DNA from: Musa acuminata AAA Group
Taxonomy: Eukaryota; Streptophyta; Magnoliopsida; Zingiberales; Musaceae
Length of the DNA stretch: 64,000 nt
Assembly (NCBI RefSeq): GCF_036884655.1
Contig: NC_088347.1
Location: 12,644,001-12,708,000 of the forward strand
Direction of reading: 5' to 3'
Shown here in pieces: positions 23,677-33,404 of this stretch (positions within the stretch are counted from its first letter, which is position 1; each line of letters starts with the position of its first letter). Under the pieces are notes generated by a model, which was not told the origin of the DNA, searched no databases, and saw only the letters and a program-made list of their open reading frames with translations. The position numbers and the translations under genes were made by a program.

Positions 23677-25320
23677 TGTTGAATCTTGTATTTTGATGAT
23701 TAAACCAATTGATAATTATGTTTATGTTTTAATCTACATTTTGAGTGACATAGGATGAGACAATTAAAGCAGGAAAAATCATGCTAGGCTGGAGGAACAT
23801 ATCAGAAGATTAGACGTTGGGCCGGTGGATTAGTCGACATATCGATAGAAGGATTCGGGCCGTGGATTCAGGCTCAGGCCAAGAAGAGCAGGTATTGTGC
23901 CAAGGATATCGAAGTTGCAGAGTCAACTAGCCAATTAGGCAATAGGCAACAAGAGAGGATGATGCGTCGAAGAATTGGATGAAGCATCGAGGGACCAATG
24001 ACATGCCGGACAACTTGATTAATGCTTAGTATTAATTGTCTAGATCGAAGTTTATTTTACATGTGCAGGATTAACTATGATGGCGGTAAGACATGCAGTA
24101 GGAGTTGCACCGGAGTCAAGACTATGATCACGTTGGGGGTTCGAGAGTTCGACGGAAGTCTGGACGGTCGTCGGACGTTCTACAAGAACAAATCGGAGAA
24201 GTCCAGAAGCTTGCCAAAGAAGCTTGTCGGAACTTGCCATGTGGATCGTCGCAAGTTTAGGAGTTTGCCGGAAGTCTGCCAGAGCATCGTCAAAGGTTCG
24301 TCGGATGTTTGCCGGAAGTTCACCGAAAGCTCGCCGGAAGAAGCGATTGACGCACCGGAGCAAGTTACAGTAAATGTCTTAAGAAATATCATAGTTAGCA
24401 TGTAGATTAAGTTAGGAATAGGAGTGATCCCATTAACTTAATTTGGGGGCAATTGGGCCCTTGACAGTCCCAAATTGGGTCGAATGGATCAGCCCATTTG
24501 GATCCAGATTTCCTGGCCGGTGGTGGCACCGCCCAGGAGCTCAATCTCCAAGGAAAGTTAGGCGGTGCAACCACCCAGGTCAGGCGGCGGTACCGCCTGG
24601 GCTTAGTCTTCGAGCAAGACTAGGTGGTGGTACCACCCCTATCAGGCGGTGGTACCGTCTGAGCTCGGTCTCCAAGCGGTAGTACCGCCCAGTTATGGTG
24701 GTAGTACCGCCAGGACCCCGGAAATCCGGAAGATGACATTTTTTAGCTCCAAATTCAAACCAGTTTGGGGCCTGTATAAACCCCACCCTTTCCTGTATAA
24801 AAGGGCACCGAAAATACAATCTTACTCTGTGATTTTTAGAGCTCAAAATTGTTGTATAAGCTAAAAGTTCTCCTCCCTCTTTTCTTCCAAGTTTCGATCA
24901 TTCAAGAGAGGAGTGAAAATTCTGCAAGGGTTATCTCTTAAGCATGTCAAAAGGAGTGAAATTATAAAAGGGTGGTTGGCATTCACCTATTGAAGGAAGG
25001 CCTCTAGTGGGTGTCAATGACCTCGTCGGATGAGGAAGCGAAAAGGGGATGTAGGTCAAGATTGACCGAACCACTCTAAAATTGCGGTGCTTTCTGGTTT
25101 GCATTTCTTCTTGCTACTTACCTTACTGCAAACCTCCATGTGTGCTTTACTTCCTTATTACTTTTTCTGCACTCCTTTATGAACTCGCTTTCCAATTAAG
25201 TTTTCGAAAACGGTTTTACGTCAAAAATGATTTCTTCGTATGAACGCAGTTTTAATCATCGAAAGTTTTTCGCTGTACTAATTCACCCCCCCCCCCCTCT
25301 TAGTGCTCTTGATCCTAACA
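23677..25320 (+). repeat. 5' LTR of SIRE-B3 (1644 bp), mosaic
   Basis: The first roughly 375 bases match B-type LTRs (GAGTGACATAGGATG..., 'CAATGACATGCCGGACAA'). From 'GCAGGATTAACTATGATGG' on it matches A-type LTRs (A1), including the 'GGGCCCTTGACAGTCCCAAATTGGG' region. GC-rich block at about 24517-24715, TATA-like GTATAAA near 24774, C run at about 25286-25296. Confidence 0.85.
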
Positions 25321-25322
25321 AT

Positions 25323-25335
25323 TGGTATCAAAGCC
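25323..25335 (+). other. Primer binding site of SIRE-B3
   Basis: TGGTATCAAAGCC two bases after the LTR end. Confidence 0.87.
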
Positions 25336-25370
25336 AGGTTATTTCTCACTTGGATTAACATCTAAGAGAA

Positions 25371-26254
25371 ATGGCACTTTTCGGCAACCAAGAGGGTGAC
25401 TCTCTCATTCGTCCTCCCTTTTTCAATGGGACGAACTACACTTATTGGAAAACTCGAATGAGAGTTTTCTTGCTTTCGTTGGATTTAAATTTATGGAATA
25501 TTGTTGAGAACGGTTTTCGAATGTCTTCTCTTCTAATGAACCATTGGAATGATTTGGAGAAGAAGATGTTTTCTTTAAATACAAGAGCTATGAATGCTCT
25601 ATTTTGTGCCTTAGACAAAAATGAGTTTAATCGGGTTTCTATGTGCGAAACGACTTTTGATATTTGGCATACTCTTGAAATCACACACGAAGGCACAAGT
25701 AGTGTAAAAGAATCTAAAGTAAATTTTTTGATGCATGATTTTAAGCTTTTTCGAATGAAGCCGAGTGAAACCATTGTTGACATGTACACCCGTTTTACAA
25801 ATGTCGTCAATGGTTTAAAATCTATTGGCAAATGTTCCTCGAATTTTGAACTTGTTAGTAAAGTTTTACGTTCACTTTCTAAAGCTTGGGAATCAAAAGT
25901 AACGATAATACAAGAAACAAAATATTTAAATATTTTTCCACTTGAAGAACTTATCGGTTCATTGATGACATACGAAATGGCGTGCAATGCACATGATGAA
26001 TATGATGAACAAAACCACATTCTAAAGAACAGGAAGGATTTGGGATATAGAACATTTGAAAACCACTCGAGCATAAGCTCAAGTGATGGTGAACAAGAAA
26101 TACTCACTAAGAAATTTAAAAAATTTAAGAAACAAAAATTTAAGAACAAAAAGAACGGAACTACTTGCTTTGAATGCAAGAAGAAGAACACCTAGTGGGA
26201 TGAATCGAGCTCCTTCGAAGACGACGAGAAAATCAAGAAAGGCGAGGTGGCATC
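25371..26254 (+). pseudogene. SIRE-B3 gag, nearly open, C-terminus lost
   Basis: The best preserved B-type gag. It is open for 274 codons from ATGGCACTTTTCGG to TAG at 26193-26195, then readable to 26250. Core blocks YTYWKTRMRVF, SLDLNLWNI, NALFCALDKNEF, DIWHTLEITHEG, RMKPSETIVDMYTRF and LEELIGSLMTYEM are present. The knuckle is reduced to TTCFECKKK followed by the acidic tail (SSSFEDDEKIKKGEV), the same deletion as in B2. The PLVYFEIT end is cut off by the junction with B4. Confidence 0.87.
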
Positions 26255-26274
26255 GCTTAATAAATTTATTAAGC
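26255..26274. repeat. 20-bp perfect palindrome at the B3/B4 junction
   Basis: GCTTAATAAATTTATTAAGC equals its own reverse complement. It lies between the + strand gag of B3 and the reverse 3' region of B4. Confidence 0.9.
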
Positions 26275-26546
26275 ACGATCATTATGTATCATTACATTAT
26301 TTCATCAAGCATGATTTCATAAAGTGTTTTCAATAAAACGGAAATCATTAAGATACACATTATTATTAAAACATCTAGCATGATTTAAGTCTAACATTTT
26401 GTTCCTTTATCATAACACATGTAATTTTTATGATTATTTTAAAAATTACTAGATAAGCATGATTCCTAATTTTTTGCATTTTTATTTATTAAACATGTAA
26501 TTTTTTTATTTTTTATTTCCAAATTAAAAATAACTCATGAAAAGAA

Positions 26547-27482
26547 TCATGTAATTTCGAAATAAACTAAGGGCATTTTGATTACCTCATCATTGAAAGC
26601 CGTTAAGGCGTAGTTTGCAACATCGCCTTTGTTGATTTTCTCCTTATCTTTAGAGGAGCTCGTTTTGTCTAAAAGTGCTTTCTTCTTCTTCAATTTGTTT
26701 TTATTTTTTGATTCTTGCTTTAAGTACTTTTTAAGTTTTATTGTGAGAAGTTTAAGTTCATCATCACTTGAGCTTTCACTCGAGTGGTCTTCTTTTGTTC
26801 GATGTACCAAATCCTTCCTATTTTTTGGAAGGTGATTCTTATGTTCATAATGTTCAACATGTGTCATAAAACTCATTTCATAGGTCTTTAAAGACCCTAT
26901 TAGTTCTTCGAGTGGAAAACGGTTCAAATCTTTGGCCTCTTGTATGACTGTTACTTTAGAGTCCCAAGTTCTAGAAAGTGAGCGTAAATCTTTGTTGACA
27001 AATTTAAAATTCAAAAAATATTTGCCAAGAGTTTTTAAACCATTGACGACATCCGTAAAATGGATGTACATGTCAACAATAGTTTCGCTAGGCTTCATTC
27101 GAAAAAGTTCAAAATCATACAATAAAAGATTAACTTTAGACTCTTTAACTCTATTCATGCCTTCGTGTGTAATTTCGAGAATGTGCCAAATATCGAAAGT
27201 CGTTTCGCACAAAGAAACCCAATTGAATTCGTTTTTGTCTAAGACACAAAATAGAGCATTCATAGCTTTGGCATTTAGAGAAAACGTCTTCTTCTTCAAA
27301 TCATTCTGATGGTTCATTGGAAGAGAAGACCTTCGAAAATCGTTTTCAATAATATTCCATAAATTTAAATCCAAGGAAAGTAAGAAATCTCTCATTCGAG
27401 TTTTTCAATATGTGTAGTCCATCCTATTGAATAATGGAGGATGAATGAGAGAGTGACCCTCTTGAAAGCCAAAAAGAGTCAT
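26547..27482 (-). pseudogene. SIRE-B4 gag, one stop
   Basis: Start ATGACTCTTTTTGG at 27482. A TGG-to-TGA stop falls in the YTYW block near 27405, after which 282 codons are open to 26547. The core blocks match B3 at roughly three quarters of residues by eye. Unlike the other copies it has no Cys residue left at the knuckle site: the Lys-rich stretch runs into KKKALLDKTSSSKDKEKINKG. It ends in PLVYFEIT like B2. An antisense reading of this region is a shadow. Confidence 0.87.
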
Positions 27483-27517
27483 TTCTATTTGGGTGTTAAA
27501 TCATATATGAAAAATAA

Positions 27518-27530
27518 GGCTTTGATACCA
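27518..27530 (-). other. Primer binding site of SIRE-B4
   Basis: GGCTTTGATACCA on the + strand is TGGTATCAAAGCC in reverse, two bases from the LTR. Confidence 0.87.
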
Positions 27531-27532
27531 AT

Positions 27533-29130
27533 TGTTAGGAAAAGAGTTGGTACTAAGGGGTGGGGGGGTGGGGTGAATTAGTGCAGTGGTAAAAATTACG
27601 TTTCTAAAAATTCTTCGTATGTTAAAAACTGATTCCGGAAATATGCTTAGATTGAAAGTGTATGGAAGAACGTAGCAAGTAATGAGAAGGCAGTTTGTAG
27701 TTTAAAGTAAATTGCTCAAAGTAAAGGCAAACCAGATACTTATAGTAGTTTCATTATCATGACCTACATCCACTCCACCGATTCCTCTTCCGTCGAGGCT
27801 ACTGACATCCACTATCGGTCTTCCTTCAATAGGCGAAGACCAACCACCTTTTACAACTTGATTCTTCTTTTACCGGGTTTAGGAGATAACCCTTACATCC
27901 CCACTTACTCCTTTCTCAAAATATTCTAACACTTAAAACTTTTGAGAGGAGTTCACACAAGATTGCAGTAGTGTTTTTTTCCTATTTTTACTCTCAAGTC
28001 TTGTGTATGTTAACCAGAAATGAGAGGGGTATTTATAAGCCTCAAGTTGATTCAAACTTAGAGCCTAAAAATATCTCATCCTGGGTTTCCTAGGTTCGGG
28101 CGATACCATCGCCAGTGTCAGTCTGACACTAACACTGCATGGGCGATACCATCACCTAGTCTTGTTGTACCACCGCCTGACACTAGGTGGTACCACCACC
28201 CAAACTAGCGGTACCACTGCCTGCAGCCTCTTGGAGGCTTTCTCTAGGCGGTACCACCACCCAGATCGATGGTACCATCGCTTGACATAGTCTCGGAGAC
28301 TGTGCCACGATGGTATCACCTCTTGGGGCACTATTTGGGCCTTTTTATTGGCCCTAACTGACCCCTAATTGGGTTGGCCCAATTCCAATCCTAATTACAT
28401 GCCAACTATGAATTCTAAGATATTTCCTAAGCTAAACAAGTCCATAAGTCTACTTTCTTCCGGCAAGCTTCCGTCGAACTTCCAGCGAACTTTCGACGAT
28501 CTCTCGGCAATGTTCCAACAGACTCCCAGCAAGCTCTTAGACTTCACGATGATCTTCTTGTTGAGTTCTAACGAGCTTCTCTGGCAAGCTCCAAGACTTA
28601 TCAGCTGGTTCCTACAAAACTTTCGACGAACATCCGGACTTTCGATGAACTCTCGAACTCCCAACAAAATCACATTCTTGACTCCGAGACTTCATTTTCT
28701 TAATGTCTTACTATCGTAGTTAATCCTGCACATGTAAAAACACACTTCAATCTAGACAATTATCACTAAGCTTGAATCATGTTGTCCGGTATGTCATTGA
28801 TCCATCGATGCTTCGTTCGATTCTTTGACGCATCGTCCTCTCTTACGGCCTATTGCCCAATGGGCCAATTGACTGCGTAATTCCAATATCCTTGGCGCAA
28901 TATCCGCTTTTCTTGGCCCGATGCCCAAACCCATGGCCCGAAGCCTTCTATCGATACGTCGATCGACTCTCCGGCTCGATGTCCAATCTTCTGACATTTT
29001 CCACCGGCCCAACATGATTCTTCTTGCTTTTTTGTCTCATCCTGATCGAAGCATCCTGCATCACTAAAAACGTAGATCAAATCATAAATACTTATCAATT
29101 GGTTTCATCATCAAAATACGAGATTTAACA
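27533..29130 (-). repeat. 5' LTR of SIRE-B4 (1598 bp)
   Basis: On the + strand it runs from TGTTAGGA to GAGATTTAACA. TATA box GCTTATAAAT in reverse at 28031-28040, GC-rich repeat block at about 28093-28330, G/C run at about 27561-27577. B-type 5' segment at about 28770-29080. Confidence 0.9.
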
Positions 29131-29460
29131 ATAGCAAACTACCTCTCCTCCTTATTGTGCTTTTACTACACTTACATACGCTTTCAAGTAAACACCTTCT
29201 GAGATCGACTTTAATCATATGAAGGCTTTACGAAACCAATGCTTTTCATTTGTGCAATTTACATTACTATAAATCTCCTTAATCTTCTCTTGCACTTTTA
29301 CGAAAGCTTTCAATTTCAAATTCTCTCCAAAACAGATTGAATCGAAACCATTTTCGTCAGAATCAATTTTAATCGAAACAAGTCGTTTGAAATCAGAAAA
29401 TTTTTTTGCTGCACTAATTCACCCCCTCCCCCCCCCTTAGTGCCACTCTTGATCCTAACA

Positions 29461-30100
29461 ATAATAGGATCATTTGATGAACTTTTAAATGCTTTTCATG
29501 ATTTATTTGATGAATACAAGTCAATTAGTAAAAAATATAAATTGTTAAAAAAGAAGCATGATTCTCTTGTTAGTGATTATGATAGATTAAAAATTGAGCA
29601 CAATGATAGTTTAGCTTCATGTACGAAATCTGATGAACTAGAATTACTTCAAAAGGAAAAATTACTACTTAAGAAAATAATAGAAAAGTCTGAGATTGGT
29701 AGCAAATCCTTGAACATGATCCTTGCAAACAAGGGTCACGTTCATAGAAAAGGCAGAATCGGATTTATGAGTGCCTCTCACCAAAATCCAACCATCTTTG
29801 TTAAAGGTCTTACTTTGCATGTTTCACCTCAAAAGAAATGCAACTTTTGTTGTAAATTTGGGTATGTAGCTTATCATTATCCATTTAAGAAACGTAGTCC
29901 ATATAAATTGATTTGGGTTCCTAAAAGAACATCAAATAATTCAATGCAATAGGATAAGCTATGTAGATCGATTTTTTAGGCACCCAAGGTCAAATACGTA
30001 CCTAAAAACATCTTTTTTTTGTAGAAACATTTAACATCACAAGATAGGAACAAGAGATGGTACATTAATAGTGGATGCTCAAGGCCAAAGATCCAAAATA
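29461..30100 (+). pseudogene. SIRE-A3 gag C-terminus and protease start
   Basis: Open at 29440-29952 for 170 codons, although the first codons come from the LTR. The gag part starts at SFDELLNAFHDLFDEYK and includes the Lys/Leu-rich predicted coiled coil. The knuckle CNFCCKFGYVAYHY has lost its His and last Cys (both to Tyr). Stops follow at about 29950 and 29978. TAG at 30022-30024 then sits at the gag/pol border as in A1 and SIRE-C, and INSGCSR (protease, D changed to N) follows near 30065. Coding similarity ends near 30085. Confidence 0.83.
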
Positions 30101-30294
30101 ACTTATAAAACTATCTAGCCAAAAATAGAAAACACAAAGAGAAGATCATTAGAATTAAAATAAGATCATGTTTGATAACTTGGTGATGCAATCATTATTT
30201 GAAATCTTAAGTGATAAACACTTGACCGAATTTTGTTTCCTTTGCAATAGTGGATGCTCAAGGCCAAAGATCAATAATGATTGCAAAGGAAACA
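30101..30294. other. Scrambled junction with templated-looking repeats
   Basis: AATAGTGGATGCTCAAGGCC occurs at 30066 and again at 30246. TGTTTCCTTTGCAAT (30234-30248) is the exact inverse of 30280-30294. GCAATCATTATT near 30188 reappears inverted near 30273. No gene. Confidence 0.8.
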
Positions 30295-30713
30295 CCTCGT
30301 CGGAGGAGGAATCCGAAAGTAGATGTATGTCACATTGACCGAACCACTCTAAAACTCGGTTTGCATTTACTTTGAGCAATTTACTTTTTGTAGCAAACTA
30401 CCTCTCCTCCTTACTATGCTTTTACTACGCCTACATATGCTTTCAAGTAAACACCTTCCGAGATCGGCTTTAATCGTACGAAGACTTTACGAAACAGACG
30501 CTTTTCATTTGTGCAATTTACATTACTACAAATCTCCTTAATCTTCTCTTGCACTTTTACGAAAGCTTTCAAGTTCAAATTCTCTCCAAAATGGATTGAA
30601 TTAAAACCATTTTCATCAGAATCAGTTTAAATCAAAACAAGTCTTTTGAAATCGAATAATTTTTTTACTGCACTAATTCACCCCCCCTCTTAGTGTCACT
30701 CTTGATCCTAACA
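30295..30713 (+). repeat. SIRE-A3 right LTR, 3' part only
   Basis: Begins inside the LTR at CCTCGTCGGAGGAGG and ends GATCCTAACA. Matches 29131-29460 and A1 6421-6824. Confidence 0.85.
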
Positions 30714-32080
30714 ATAATAGCCTCCTTATAGGTCTGAGGATAAATATCCTTAATATCCTCTCCTCCAATATGTCCCACACATCTCTCAAGAGGATGGGAT
30801 ACTCTGTTAGACCTACGTAAAGTTGAAACTTGTGTGTTAGATACCTGAACAGACTTGGGTTGTAGAGTGTTGCTTGAGCTAGGTTCTCCAACCTCACTCG
30901 ACTCTATCATGTTCCCACTGTCTCCGCCAAGAATGTACTGTAGACTGGTGCTTAAGCTAGGTTTTCTACAGTGGAAGCACTGGCCTTTGTCCTTTGTTGA
31001 ATCTTTCTTAGCAACCTTTGCTTTATCTAGTCTGCCCTTGCTCTTGCCCTTCTTAAGGGACTTTTCTGCTTTCCTTTTCTTTCTGGTCTCATCAGTGTAG
31101 AGAACTGGCTTCTCCTTCTTGATAGTGCTCTCTGCCTCCCTCAACATATTAAGGAGCTTCGGGAGAGTCACCTTAACATTGTTCATATTAAAATTCATTA
31201 TGAACTATGAAATGGAATCTGGTAGAGGCTAAAGCATAAGATCTACACATAAGTTATCCACTAGGACCATTTCTAGACCTGTGAGTTTCTCTATCCACTC
31301 AATTATCTTTCGGACATGGTTCTAAATCGGTGTCCCCTCAATTATCCTAGAATGGAATAGGCTCTTAGATATCTCATATCATTGAGTCATTCCCTATTCC
31401 TCAAGTCTAAGGACCAGATACACCACTAGGACAATGGAATCGCTGTTTGACAATGAGACATCATCAACCATCCAGCATTCCATGAGCATATCAATTAGTG
31501 AACTCATTCTCTAATGAGTACCTATACTGTATCCCTAGTGTCCCCACACGAATAGCTATGAGACCAGTTTGTCTGATTATCTCGATGTCCCTCTAAAGTA
31601 ACCTATGACTAGGTTTATTTAGGATATGTGTTTAAAGGTGAATCACTCTCATTGTCATGATCTCATCACGATCTGATTCCTATTGCACAGATCAATGGAC
31701 ATCACAATATATTCATGCAATAGAAAATATAAAATGATAAAATATCAAATAATAACAATAAGCAAAAAGACTACGTGTAAAGTCACATGTGCCATCACTC
31801 ATATGATTGGCTTGTAGGGCACTTATGACTAGCAATCTCCCACTTGATCTAAAGTCAATCACCTCTGTGTCCGATCCCCATCAGACTCCTATGATGCTTA
31901 AAGACAATATAAGACAACAGCTTTGTAGTAGATCTGTGATGTTATCTTTGGATGAAACTCTTTCCACTGCTATATCTTCTTGGGCCACGATATCTCTAAT
32001 TAGGTGAAACCTCCTCAGAACGTGCTGAGACTTCTGATGAGACCTGGGTTCGTTCGCTTAAGCAATCACCCCATTTTTGT
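30714..32080 (-). pseudogene. Rearranged Angela-type copia fragment (RNase H end, LTR part, gag, mid-pol)
   Basis: In reverse order from 32080: the RNase H C-terminus (NEPRSHQKS block near 32035), polypurine tract AAGTGGGAGAT near 31845-31835, the first roughly 435 bases of an LTR starting TGCTAGTCATAAG at 31834, then at about 31399 a jump into gag ([21 protein letters not shown] near 31195-31130) with half a knuckle (QCFHC), then at about 30967 a jump into the integrase/RT linker ([19 protein letters not shown]). Open for 177 codons at 30665-31198, but this is a fusion of fragments. It is cut at 30714 by SIRE-A3 and at 32080 by a SIRE LTR. Confidence 0.85.
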
Positions 32081-32282
32081 TGTTGAATCTCGGATTTTGA
32101 GGATGAAACCGATTGATGTATTTATGATCTAATCTGCATTTTGAGTGACGTAGGAAGTTTCGATCAGGGAGAGACCATTAAAGCAGGAAGAATCATGTTG
32201 GGCCGGAGTAGAAAATGCCAAAAGATTAGACGTCGAGCCGAAGGATCGGTCGATGTATCGATAGAAGACCTCGGCCCATGGG
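32081..32282 (+). repeat. SIRE LTR fragment, left part (host of SIRE-C)
   Basis: Starts TGTTGAATCTCGG and matches B-type LTRs up to 'GACCTCGGCCCATGGG'. The same LTR resumes at 41592 after SIRE-C. ATGGG at 32278-32282 is the left target repeat. Confidence 0.88.
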
Positions 32283-33383
32283 TGTTGAATCTCATATTTT
32301 GATGATATAATCAATTGGTGGGTTAATTGATCTAATCCATATTATTGAGTTAAGTGTGTAGGATTAACTACGATAACCAGAAAACATAAAGCAAGGATAC
32401 CGGATTCAAGTTCGATGGACATTTAAGAGTCCGAAGAGTCGTCGGAGATGCTGCCGGAACCAACCGAGAAGAAATCGGGAACCTGTCGGAATTTTCAGAA
32501 GTTCGCCGAAGAGATTGTTGGAGGTTCACGGAGATCACCGAGAAGGCTCGGCTACTCGTTAAAGTCATCACAAGTTCGGGAGCTTGATGGGAGTCCGTCG
32601 GAAGAAGTTCGTCGGAAAGCTCGTCGGAACAAGACTCGACGTTCGCGGTTGAAAACTTGCTTAGGATGTGTTTTGTTATGTAGTTCACATGTAATTAGGA
32701 TTAGGATTAAGAGATAATCCTATATCCTGGTTAGGGGCCAACTAGGCCCAAAGTCAGATTTGGTTTGGGCTCAAATTAAGCCAAACCAGTGAACCGGAGA
32801 GCCAAGCGGTGGCACCGCCTGGCTGGGTGGTGACACCTCCTGGGCTGGGCGATTGCACCGTCCAGCACCCGAGCGTTGGGCGGTGGCACCGCTTGGCTGA
32901 GCAGTGGCACCGCCAGCATCGGGAACATAAAAGAATTCAAATTTTTTGGAGCCCAAATTTGAATCCTCTTGAGGCCTATAAATACCCATCAAGTCTCAAC
33001 TGAGAATACAACTTTTTGAGCAGCAATTGATTGAGAGAAAGGTCTTAGAAAAGTCTTAGAAAGTCTTGTTTTCAATTTGCTAGTGTTCACCTCCTTCCTT
33101 CTCGAAAATCTGTAAGAGAGTGAACCGCTTGTAAAGAGTTGTAAGAGGGGTATTTACCCTTCCCTTTCAAGAGATTTGCTAGTGGAAGGTGGGAGCCTCA
33201 TCGAAGAGGGGCCTCGCAAGTGGATGTAGGTCATTTGACCGAACCACTCTAAAATTGGAGTAATCTCTGGTTTGCGTTTACTTATCGTAATTTATCTTAC
33301 TGCAAACTTTCTTACGTACTTTATAATCTTGCTGCACTTCTCTACGAACACGCGTCTAAGTTAAACTTTTCAAGTTCGGTTTT
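32283..33383 (+). repeat. 5' LTR of SIRE-C, 3' end deleted
   Basis: Starts TGTTGAATCTCATA. Collinear with the 3' LTR until 'AAGTTCGGTTTTTT', then jumps to 'GGTTTAATACCCAAGAG' just before gag. About 110 bases of LTR end and the primer site are lost. TATA box CCTATAAATAC at 32975-32985; GC-rich block at about 32790-32925 has fewer units than the 3' LTR. Confidence 0.9.
32975..32985 (+). promoter_or_regulatory. TATA box of SIRE-C 5' LTR
   Basis: CCTATAAATAC in the same GAGGC/GTGGC context as in the 3' LTR (41083-41093). Confidence 0.62.
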
Positions 33384-33404
33384 TTGGTTTAATACCCAAG
33401 AGAG

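Larger units (their letters stand above)
23677..26254 (+). mobile_element. SIRE-B3: LTR and gag of gag-only SIRE, 3' part lost
   Basis: 5' LTR 23677-25320, primer site 25323-25335, and gag from 25371. The element breaks off just after the acidic gag tail, where it meets a reverse copy (B4) through a 20-bp palindrome at 26255-26274. It is inserted in the first gag codons of R-B. Confidence 0.88.
26275..29130 (-). mobile_element. SIRE-B4: reverse gag-only SIRE, LTR and gag, 3' part lost
   Basis: Read in reverse: LTR 29130-27533, primer site 27530-27518, gag 27482-26547, then about 270 bases of the AT-rich 3' region that match B2 at 15300-15600. It lacks its 3' LTR. On the right it abuts the 3' part of another SIRE LTR (A3) at 29131. 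Confidence 0.88.
29131..30713 (+). mobile_element. SIRE-A3: deletion derivative, LTR piece - gag/pol border - LTR piece
   Basis: 29131-29460 is the 3' third of an A-type LTR ending GATCCTAACA. It is followed, without a primer site, by the C-terminal half of gag and the start of protease (29461-30100). After a scrambled stretch to 30294 comes another 3' part of an LTR (30295-30713). Most of both LTRs, gag and pol is gone. It ends at the reverse Angela fragment. Confidence 0.83.

Noticed and set aside
25442..26191. 249-codon minus-strand ORF
   Set aside because: Antisense shadow of the B3 gag; rich in Phe, Ser and Leu as expected from reading that gene backwards.
32448..32717. ORF shared by the two SIRE-C LTRs on opposite strands (32368-32688 and 40403-40723)
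   Set aside because: The openings recur because the LTRs are copies; no codon signal or domain is seen.
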